Assembly (NCBI GenBank): GCA_038245795.1
Contig: JBBRSC010000199.1
Span: 1-6,334, forward strand
Length of the DNA stretch: 6,334 nt
Direction of reading: 5' to 3'
From: JBBRSC01 sp038245795
Lineage (GTDB): Bacteria; Actinomycetota; Acidimicrobiia; Acidimicrobiales; Microtrichaceae
Within the stretch, counting starts at the first letter, position 1, and the number at the start of each line of letters is the position of its first letter. Both the position numbers and the translations under genes were made by a program. Under the pieces are notes generated by a model. That model saw only the letters and a list, made by a program, of their open reading frames with translations, had not been told where the DNA came from and did not search any database. Shown piece by piece: positions 1 through 5,530 of the stretch.

Positions 1-312
1 GACCTCATCGTCGGCAGCCACGCTCATCGGGTGCTCGGCGGCGGCTACCTGGGCGCCGCCTACGTGGACTACGGCTTGGGCAATTTTCAGTTCTACGCCG
101 GCGGCAAGGGTGGCGACGGAGCAGAGACCGGCGTCCTGACCATCGAGGCCACCGGTCGCAAACTGGACAATGCCGTGTGGCATCCGGGGCGGATCAACGG
201 CTCGAATCTGCCGGTATTGCTGACGGGCGCCGCGGCATCGTCGGCGTCGGCGAAGTGGGACACAAAACGGGGATGCACGAAGTTGACTGCCGAGCCGAGG
301 AGCAGCGGATGA
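1..312 (+). CDS. CapA-family (poly-gamma-glutamate capsule type) protein, C-terminal part
   Basis: The reading frame is open from base 1 and ends at TGA 310-312, leaving the last 103 residues; the start lies outside the window. The fragment begins DLIVGSHAHR, followed by GAAYVDYGLGNFQFY. This fits the end of the CapA/PGA_cap metallophosphatase-like fold, where a G-H/S-H-x-H motif and a Y-x-LGNF motif stand at the C-terminal side of the active site. The tail (roughly residues 60-103) has a W-H-P-G-R-I segment and a final Cys near RGC. Family members are linked to capsule or polyglutamate synthesis, but many actinobacterial members are uncharacterised, so the substrate is unknown. Its stop overlaps the start of the M18 gene by 4 bp, suggesting one transcript with translational coupling. 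The alternative is another calcineurin-like metallophosphoesterase, which I think less likely. Confidence 0.8.
   Translation, partial: DLIVGSHAHRVLGGGYLGAAYVDYGLGNFQFYAGGKGGDGAETGVLTIEATGRKLDNAVWHPGRINGSNLPVLLTGAAASSASAKWDTKRGCTKLTAEPRSSG
297..302 (+). promoter_or_regulatory. Ribosome binding site of the M18 gene, fixing its start at 309
   Basis: GAGGAG lies 6 nt before ATG 309, inside the end of the CapA-like gene. The same frame stays open further upstream to an ATG at 177, but those extra 44 codons overlap the CapA-like gene in another frame and do not resemble an M18 N-terminus. The Shine-Dalgarno site and the ATGA stop-start overlap both favour 309. Confidence 0.75.
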
Positions 313-1580
313 CCATCTCGATCGCCGAGGATCTCCTCGAGTTCATCGATGCGTCGCCGTCGCCCTACCACTGCGTGGCCGAGGCAGCGAAGCGGCTCAC
401 TCGCGGTGGGTGGACCGAGACCACATGGGACGCCGGGTTCACTGCTGGGTCGCGGGGGTTCGTGCGGGTCGGCGGCGCGCTCATTGGATGGTCCAACGAT
501 GAGGCGGCCGTGCAACCGATTGTCATGATCGGGGCCCACACCGACTCGCCGAACCTACGGATCACTCCACGACCGGATCTGTCCGTTGTCGGGGTCCGTC
601 AACTCGGCATCTCACCCTATGGAGGCGTGCTGGCGAACTCCTGGCTGGACCGAGATCTGGGACTGTCGGGACGCGTCGTCGTGCGTTCCGGCGATGGCGT
701 CGATGTTCGACTGATGCGCGACGATCGCCCGCTGCTCCGCGTTCCACAACTGGCGATCCATCTGGATCGGACCATCAGCAGCGAGGGATTGAAACTGGAT
801 CCTTCCCGACACCTGACGCCCGTCTGGGGTCTCGGAGCATCGTTACCCGGTGAATTCGCCGCTTGGTTGGCGGGTGCGGTCGGGGTGGAGCCACACGAGG
901 TCGTCGGTTGGGACGTCATGTGTCATGACACCCTTCCCGCCGGCTTTCTCGGCGCAGACGAGGAGCTCATCAGCGCTCCCCGAATCGACAATCAGGCCTC
1001 GTGCTTCGGTGCCGTCTCCTCGCTGATCGATGTCGGTAGCCGAGCTGGACGGACACTACTGATCGCGTTGTTCGATCACGAGGAAGTCGGCTCTGCGTCG
1101 GCGACCGGCGCAGGTGGCGCGCTGCTTCCGCAGGTTCTCGAGCGCCTGACGTCAGCGTGGGGAGGCGACGCCGCGACCCTGGCGAACGCACTCGGCTCCG
1201 GACAGTGCATGAGCGCAGACATGGCCCACGCCACCCACCCGAACTATCCCGAGCGACACGATCCCTCACACCAGATCGCACTCGGTGGTGGTCCGGTCGT
1301 CAAGGTCAACGTGAACCAGCGCTACGCGACCGACGGTCCGACGGCCGGTCGGTTCCGTGCCCTCTGCGATGGGGCCGGAATCCCCCATCAGACGTACTCG
1401 CACCGCAACGATCTCCAGTGCGGATCCACGATCGGGCCCATCACCGCAGCTCAGCTCGGCATCCCGACGATCGATGTCGGGATGCCACAGCTCTCCATGC
1501 ATTCGATCCGCGAGCTGATGGCCACGCGCGACGTCGACTACATGGTCGAGACCTTCAGTGGGTGGTTCGAGCACGTCTAG
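309..1580 (+). CDS. apeB: M18 family aminopeptidase (aspartyl-aminopeptidase type)
   Basis: This 423-residue protein has the usual length of bacterial M18 enzymes, which are cytosolic dizinc aminopeptidases that remove N-terminal residues, often acidic ones, from peptides. The N-terminus DLLEFIDASPSPYHCV (residues 8-23) is the family's opening signature. Expected metal and catalytic residues are all visible: His77 in GAHTDSP with Asp79, Asp227 in RIDNQ, the Glu258-Glu259 pair in FDHEEVGS, Asp304 in SADMAHATHP and His398 in SMHSIRE. Further family motifs are VKVNVNQRYATDG (331-343) and LQCGSTIGP (369-377). No signal peptide is seen. The start at ATG 309 is supported by GAGGAG 6 nt upstream and by the overlap with the CapA-like gene. 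The gene appears intact. The symbol apeB is used for bacterial M18 members; the exact substrate is inferred from the family. Confidence 0.95.
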   Translation: MTISIAEDLLEFIDASPSPYHCVAEAAKRLTRGGWTETTWDAGFTAGSRGFVRVGGALIGWSNDEAAVQPIVMIGAHTDSPNLRITPRPDLSVVGVRQLGISPYGGVLANSWLDRDLGLSGRVVVRSGDGVDVRLMRDDRPLLRVPQLAIHLDRTISSEGLKLDPSRHLTPVWGLGASLPGEFAAWLAGAVGVEPHEVVGWDVMCHDTLPAGFLGADEELISAPRIDNQASCFGAVSSLIDVGSRAGRTLLIALFDHEEVGSASATGAGGALLPQVLERLTSAWGGDAATLANALGSGQCMSADMAHATHPNYPERHDPSHQIALGGGPVVKVNVNQRYATDGPTAGRFRALCDGAGIPHQTYSHRNDLQCGSTIGPITAAQLGIPTIDVGMPQLSMHSIRELMATRDVDYMVETFSGWFEHV

Positions 1581-1592
1581 GGCCAGGTGACA

Positions 1593-1600
1593 CTTGACCG
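1593..1600 (+). repeat. Extra upstream copy of the operator half-site CTTGACCG
   Basis: CTTGACCG here is identical to the left half of the inverted repeat at 1610-1627 and lies exactly 17 bp upstream of it on the same strand. Its would-be partner half (GCGGCAA, 1603-1609) matches the right half-site only weakly. It may be a second, degenerate site for the same regulator, or chance. Confidence 0.4.
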
Positions 1601-1609
1601 CCGCGGCAA

Positions 1610-1627
1610 CTTGACCGACCGGTCAAG
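1610..1627 (+). promoter_or_regulatory. Perfect 18-bp inverted repeat, candidate repressor operator for the P450 unit
   Basis: CTTGACCG-AC-CGGTCAAG is a perfect palindrome with 8-bp arms and a 2-bp centre. It covers the putative -35 box (1611-1616) and part of the spacer of the P450 promoter, so a bound dimer would hinder RNA polymerase. Size and symmetry fit operators of TetR-family repressors, which often control P450 and hydrolase genes in actinobacteria. The family assignment is inference, since no regulator gene lies in the window. Confidence 0.6.
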
Positions 1628-1638
1628 GAACCTAGGAT
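1611..1638 (+). promoter_or_regulatory. Candidate sigma-70-type promoter of the P450 gene
   Basis: TTGACC (1611-1616) and TAGGAT (1633-1638) are separated by 16 bp and resemble the -35 and -10 consensus. Transcription would start 6-7 nt after the -10 box, at or next to ATG 1645, giving a leaderless mRNA. An alternative reading is that AGGA (1634-1637), 7 nt before ATG, is a ribosome binding site and the promoter lies elsewhere. The sequence alone cannot decide. Confidence 0.5.
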
Positions 1639-1644
1639 GCCTCG

Positions 1645-2859
1645 ATGACCTTGCTTCCCGACATCACGAGCTACGACCCGTGGGCTCCCGACGTCCTCGA
1701 GGATCCGTACCCCTTCTTCGCCGCGCTGCGCGAGAAGTCACCTGTTCACCATGTCGAAGAACACGACATCTGGGTCGTCAGCCGCTACGACGATCTCGTC
1801 AAGGCCGTCCGCACCACCAGCGTCTTCAGCTCCAATCAGGGCAACAGCTACGAGCGCCGCCCCGTTCCGATGCTCGTTGGGCTCGATCCGCCGGAACACA
1901 CCCGTGTCCGTCGACTCGTCGCTCGACACTGGACTCCTCGCGCCATAGCGCTCCTTGCGCCACGGGTCGAGCGACTGGTCACCGAGATCCTCGATGCCGC
2001 GCTCGCCAAGGGCGACTGCGACTTTCTGGTCGACATCTGTGAGCCACTGCCCATCACGCTGATCGCGGAGGTGATGGGGGTTCCCACATCAGATTGGCCG
2101 GCGTTTCGACGATGGTCTGATGCCACGGTGGCCCAGATGGCCGGCCCGCCGACCGATGAGAATGAAGCCCAGATCGCCGAGTTCGCGATGTACTTCCTGG
2201 ACCTGGTGATCCGACGACAGGCCGAGTTCGATTCTGGTGACGTCGACATCGACGACCCCAACGACATGGTGGGAATCCTGTTCGGCAAGACCCCCGATGG
2301 CGATCGGCTGGCACCAGAGGAGATCATCGCCATGTGCGTGCTCCTCGTTGTGGCCGGCAACGAAACCACCACCAATCTCATGGCAAACATGGGCGTCGAG
2401 GTGCTGTCGCAACGACCCGATGTCTGGGCAGCGGCCGTAGCGGACCACACTCGGCTTCCCGCGTTGATCGAGGAATCCTTGCGCTGGACATCGCCGGTGC
2501 AGGGCCTCTACCGGAACACGCTCGAGGAAACCGAACTCGCCGGAACGGTCATCCCGACCGACTCCAAGGTGTTCCTCTGTTACGCGTCAGCGAACCGCGA
2601 CACCGATCACTGGCCCGATGCTGACACGTTCCGTCTGGATCGCTATCCGGCCGCGCCGAACGATGCTGACCACGTCGCCTTTGCCTCGGGGGTCCATTTG
2701 TGCCTCGGTGCGCATCTTGCCCGACTCGAGGCAGAAGTGATGTTCCGCCAACTCGCAGCCCGGATGGCGACGTTCGATCAGACCGGCGACGTCGTCCGCG
2801 GTGGCAATCCGTCGATCCGCGGCATCAAGCATCTTCCCGTGCGCATCACGGCTCGCTGA
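1645..2859 (+). CDS. Cytochrome P450, bacterial soluble class
   Basis: This 404-residue haem monooxygenase has the typical length of soluble bacterial P450s, which insert one oxygen atom into a substrate with electrons from a ferredoxin and its reductase. Landmarks in order are DPPEHTRVRR (81-90, with the HxxxR pair His85/Arg89), the I-helix motif AGNETT (237-242), which carries the usual acid-Thr pair, the K-helix ExxR (Glu277/Arg280), and the haem loop F346-x-x-G349-x-H351-x-C353-x-G355, with Cys353 as axial ligand. There is no membrane anchor, so the protein should be cytosolic. No ferredoxin or reductase gene is in the window, so redox partners must be encoded elsewhere. A palindromic operator candidate and promoter lie directly upstream, and the hydrolase gene follows without a gap. 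The substrate cannot be read from the sequence; steroid, fatty acid or terpenoid oxidation are possibilities. The CYP family number was not determined. Confidence 0.96.
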   Translation: MTLLPDITSYDPWAPDVLEDPYPFFAALREKSPVHHVEEHDIWVVSRYDDLVKAVRTTSVFSSNQGNSYERRPVPMLVGLDPPEHTRVRRLVARHWTPRAIALLAPRVERLVTEILDAALAKGDCDFLVDICEPLPITLIAEVMGVPTSDWPAFRRWSDATVAQMAGPPTDENEAQIAEFAMYFLDLVIRRQAEFDSGDVDIDDPNDMVGILFGKTPDGDRLAPEEIIAMCVLLVVAGNETTTNLMANMGVEVLSQRPDVWAAAVADHTRLPALIEESLRWTSPVQGLYRNTLEETELAGTVIPTDSKVFLCYASANRDTDHWPDADTFRLDRYPAAPNDADHVAFASGVHLCLGAHLARLEAEVMFRQLAARMATFDQTGDVVRGGNPSIRGIKHLPVRITAR

Positions 2860-3766
2860 GGAACCAGCCATCGACACCTCGCCCGCCAGCGCCGGGCCGG
2901 TCAACTCCGCACCCGTTCCCATTTCGTTCGCCACCCGCGACGGCGTGACCATTCACGGTGATGCATGGGGTTCGCCGGACGACCCTGCAGTGATCCTCGT
3001 CCACGGCGGCGGCCAGACCCGACACTCGTGGGGCGGGACCGCCGAGGCGCTCGTGACCCGCGGCTGGTACGCCGTCGCGATCGATCAACGCGGCCACGGC
3101 GAGTCCGATCGATCACCGGCCGCTCAGTACGACGCCGGACACTTCGGTGCCGACCTGGCCGATGTCGTGGCATCGTTCACGAACCCACCGGTGGTCGTCG
3201 GTGCCAGCCTCGGCGGTCTGGCGGGGCTTCTCGTCGACGGCGAGTACGGCCCGGGAACCATGGCTGCATTGGTTCTCGTGGATATCACGCCGCGCCAGGA
3301 GACAGCGGGCGTCGACCGGATCGTGGGATTCATGTTGGATCGCGCCGAAGCAGGTTTCACAGATCTCGATGAGGTGGCGGACGCGATTGCGGCCTACCAG
3401 CCCCATCGGGAACGGCCAACGAACCTCGAGGGGCTGAAGAAGAACCTTCGTCATGATCCTGATGGACGCTGGCGCTGGCACTGGGATCCGCTGCTCTTCA
3501 ACACGGAGTCGGGGCTGCGCTCAGCTCGTGTTGCGTCGCGATTCGAAGCGGCGGCCAGGGGACTCACGATTCCGACGTTGTTGGTGCGCGGCAAGATGAG
3601 CGACCTGGTCAGCGAAGACACCGCGCGGGAATTTCTCGAGCTGGTCCCCCACGCTCAATTCGTCGACGTCTCTGACGCCGGACATATGGTCGCCGGTGAT
3701 CGAAACGACCGGTTCACCGCGGCAGTTGTCGAGTTTCTGGAAGAACTCCAGCGTTCCGTCGAGTGA
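2801..3766 (+). CDS. Alpha/beta-fold hydrolase
   Basis: The frame encodes an alpha/beta hydrolase. From the GTG at 2801 (321 residues) the visible parts are the oxyanion-loop motif VHGGGQ (67-72), IDQRGHGES (94-102), the nucleophile elbow GASLGG with Ser136, the acid Asp268 in RGKMSD, and the base His295 in SDAGHM. A WHWDP segment (226-230) sits in the cap region. It should be a cytosolic esterase, lactonase or C-C bond hydrolase; the substrate is unknown. The start is doubtful. GTG 2801 lies within the P450 gene, has no clear ribosome binding site, and adds residues unlike this family. The next in-frame GTG (2945) would remove the first beta strand. An ATC codon at 2870 has GAGGA 7 nt upstream and may be the real start. 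The gene is very likely cotranscribed with the P450 and may act on its product. Confidence 0.9.
   Translation: MAIRRSAASSIFPCASRLAEEPAIDTSPASAGPVNSAPVPISFATRDGVTIHGDAWGSPDDPAVILVHGGGQTRHSWGGTAEALVTRGWYAVAIDQRGHGESDRSPAAQYDAGHFGADLADVVASFTNPPVVVGASLGGLAGLLVDGEYGPGTMAALVLVDITPRQETAGVDRIVGFMLDRAEAGFTDLDEVADAIAAYQPHRERPTNLEGLKKNLRHDPDGRWRWHWDPLLFNTESGLRSARVASRFEAAARGLTIPTLLVRGKMSDLVSEDTAREFLELVPHAQFVDVSDAGHMVAGDRNDRFTAAVVEFLEELQRSVE
2858..2862 (+). promoter_or_regulatory. Shine-Dalgarno-like GAGGA overlapping the P450 stop codon
   Basis: GAGGA shares bases with the P450 stop codon TGA (2857-2859) and is followed 7 nt later by ATC 2870, which is in frame with the hydrolase. No ATG, GTG or TTG in that frame is placed correctly for this site. 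It suggests re-initiation after the P450 stop at a non-standard start codon, or is a chance match. Confidence 0.4.
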
Positions 3767-3799
3767 GACCCGTGACCACAACGGAGCCAGCAACGTTGC

Positions 3800-4594
3800 T
3801 CAGCAGGCCGCAGAACTTGCGGCGGTGCTGACGGCATCAGACGCGGGAGTTCCCTTGTCAGCTGCCAGTCCGTCGATCACGGCGGGCACGCCGAGCGCCG
3901 CCACGACTGACGTGGCGACACATTCCGCGTTCGTGAGGCCTCCTTTGGCGAAGCTGGCTGTCAGGAACTCGATGGCGGTCGGCTCCGACATGCATGGCCG
4001 CAGGAGATCGAAGACCACCGTCGGATCTTCGCCAGCGTCGACGAACGCAAAGATCGCCTCACCCGATGACGGGTAGTTGCTGTCGAGTTCCTGCGCGACA
4101 CACGACGTCTCGTCGGACGTGAACGCCAGGGTTCCCCCAGTCGAGTTGTTGACTCCCTTGGCGAACGATTCGGTGAGCAACGGTGCAAAATCGGCGGTCT
4201 TGATGCACTGGGCGAAGACCGCCACCACCTCTCTCCGATCTGACGAACTCAAGGTGTCGAGTTTCGGGTCGCTGGTCGAGAGGATGTCCAGACCCGCATC
4301 GGAGATGTTGGAGTCGATGACCGCACTAGAGATGCAGGCGGCGCCGTCGGCGCCCACGAGCGAGTTGCCCAGCGAGTCCTCGACCTTCTGCTTCTTCTCG
4401 CCCCGTTTGGTGGCCGACTTCTTGGTGGTCGTGGTGTCGCCGTCGGCTGGTGTGGTGGAGGTAGCGCTGTTGGCGTTCTTCGACGAACTGATGACGGCCT
4501 TCTCATCGCTGCCGCAGCCGGCAGCGAACAGGGCGAGCGACATCACGAGCACGCCGGACGACAGAATGCGGGAGGGTTTGGTACGGAGCAACAT
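3800..4594 (-). CDS. Putative lipoprotein with six spaced cysteines, paralogue of the gene at 4650-5450
   Basis: I do not recognise a named family. The 264-residue product starts with a basic n-region (MLLRTKPSR), a hydrophobic stretch and a lipobox ending AAGC, with Cys27 as the likely lipidated residue. Export and anchoring to the outer face of the membrane is therefore expected. Residues about 36-72 form a Ser/Thr-rich then Lys-rich linker (TTTTKKSATKRGEKKQK). The folded part holds Cys87, 130, 165, 201, 225 and 264, the last being the C-terminal residue. Two internal units look alike: LLTESFAKG (139-147) follows Cys130 and FLTASFAKG (210-218) follows Cys201, 71 residues apart. Cysteine spacing nearly equals that of the upstream neighbour, so the pair looks like an old tandem duplication. 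Function is unknown; disulfide-linked helical repeats are my inference. There is no clear ribosome binding site; TAGCGT (4602-4607) ends 7 nt before ATG. Confidence 0.8.
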   Translation of the reverse strand: MLLRTKPSRILSSGVLVMSLALFAAGCGSDEKAVISSSKNANSATSTTPADGDTTTTKKSATKRGEKKQKVEDSLGNSLVGADGAACISSAVIDSNISDAGLDILSTSDPKLDTLSSSDRREVVAVFAQCIKTADFAPLLTESFAKGVNNSTGGTLAFTSDETSCVAQELDSNYPSSGEAIFAFVDAGEDPTVVFDLLRPCMSEPTAIEFLTASFAKGGLTNAECVATSVVAALGVPAVIDGLAADKGTPASDAVSTAASSAAC

Positions 4595-4649
4595 GGCATT
4601 GACGCTAGGGGATCGTTACGCCAGAACGACGCAATGTGCCCAAACTCGG

Positions 4650-5450
4650 TCAACCGCAGGAAGCTCCGGCGGTCGCCGATGCCGCCTGGAGGGCGAGCGC
4701 AGCTGGGGCCTTGTCGTCGCTCTGCGCCGCTGCCGCCAGCGCATCGGCGTACCCCTTGGGGCCGATCTCCTTGATCACAGCGGCAGACACACAATCGGCT
4801 TGGGCCTGCGCGGTTCCAGCCGCGACCACGGTGCTCGACAGGAACGCTGTCGCAGTGTCGGCGCTGAGGCACGCTCCGAGCGAGCCGAAGACCAGGGTGG
4901 TCGTCGCCGTGTCGCCGTTCTCGAACATCCGGAAGGCGGCGCTGACCGTGTCGAACTGGCCCGAGATGTTGTCGGACATGCATCCGAGCTCTGCGGCGGG
5001 TAGCTCGAATCCGGCGCCCATCGACTTTGTGAACCCGCCGATGAATGACGCAACGAATGCGTTCGAAAAATCGGCAACCTTCACACAGGAATCCATCACG
5101 TCGTACAGTCCAGCGCGGTTCGGAGCCGACAGGTCGTTGAATTTGAACTTCTTCTGACTCATCTGGGTCAATCCATCGGCGTCGATGGCTGCGGAGGCGA
5201 CCACCCCGTCGGCAATGCAGGTTGGCGCGTCGCCCACGAACACCAGGGGGTCGATGGCATCGCGGATGGCGTCGCGTTGGCTGGCCCGCGCCGGATCGAC
5301 TGCAACAACGGTTGATGTGGGTGCGACGGCGGCTGGCGATGCCGTCGAGTCCTTCCCGCACGCCGCCAACGGGATTCCGAGCGTCATGACGACCGTGATC
5401 AGACAACCGATCCTGTTGCGACAGCGCTGACTCGATCTGGTTGCTGACAT
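4650..5450 (-). CDS. Putative lipoprotein with six spaced cysteines, paralogue of the gene at 3800-4594
   Basis: I recognise no named family. The 266-residue product has a basic start (MSATRSSQRCRNR), a hydrophobic core CLITVVMTLGIP and a clear lipobox LAAC with Cys31 as the likely lipidation site, so it should sit on the outer face of the membrane. A short Ala/Thr/Val linker (about 35-52) leads to a domain with Cys78, 122, 157, 194, 220 and 265. Spacings are 44, 35, 37, 26 and 45, against 43, 35, 36, 24 and 39 in the neighbour. Matching segments include SCVKVADF (121-128) against QCIKTADF, and ADCVSAAV (218-225) against AECVATSV. The linker is less charged than in the other copy. Cys10 and Cys16 fall in the signal peptide and would be removed. 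Its stop is 55 bp before the neighbour's start, so cotranscription is possible. Function is unknown. Confidence 0.82.
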   Translation of the reverse strand: MSATRSSQRCRNRIGCLITVVMTLGIPLAACGKDSTASPAAVAPTSTVVAVDPARASQRDAIRDAIDPLVFVGDAPTCIADGVVASAAIDADGLTQMSQKKFKFNDLSAPNRAGLYDVMDSCVKVADFSNAFVASFIGGFTKSMGAGFELPAAELGCMSDNISGQFDTVSAAFRMFENGDTATTTLVFGSLGACLSADTATAFLSSTVVAAGTAQAQADCVSAAVIKEIGPKGYADALAAAAQSDDKAPAALALQAASATAGASCG

Positions 5451-5456
5451 CAGGCG

Positions 5457-5484
5457 AATGTAGTCGTGACGTGCCGGTGGTCAT
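5457..5484 (-). promoter_or_regulatory. Candidate leaderless promoter of the lipoprotein gene at 4650-5450
   Basis: On the minus strand ATGACC (5479-5484) and TACATT (5457-5462) are spaced by 16 bp, and the second box ends 6 nt before ATG 5450. The geometry is the same as at the P450 gene. No Shine-Dalgarno sequence is seen before this ATG, which fits a leaderless transcript. The boxes match the consensus only moderately. Confidence 0.35.
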
Positions 5485-5530
5485 CACCTGATCGGCCTGA
5501 GAGACGCCGTGTTCGCAGTGTCCCTGACGT

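Noticed and set aside
177..308. Upstream extension of the M18 gene to ATG 177
   Set aside because: The added 44 residues overlap the CapA-like gene, do not look like an M18 N-terminus, and the Shine-Dalgarno site and ATGA overlap point to 309.
3789..3800. Perfect 12-bp palindrome AGCAACGTTGCT at the convergent gene junction
   Set aside because: It has no loop and no T-run, so it makes a poor intrinsic terminator. At 12 bp it may be chance, although its position between convergent genes is suggestive.
4077..5003. Long plus-strand open frame of 308 codons across the two lipoprotein genes
   Set aside because: It is antisense to both lipoprotein genes and crosses the gap between them. It shows no domain, while the minus-strand frames have lipoboxes and matched cysteines. 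High GC content makes such shadow frames common.
5477..5489. Small inverted repeat GGTG-GTCAT-CACC between the lipoprotein and M20 genes
   Set aside because: A 4-bp stem with no T-run is too weak to call a terminator, and it overlaps the putative -35 box of the lipoprotein gene.
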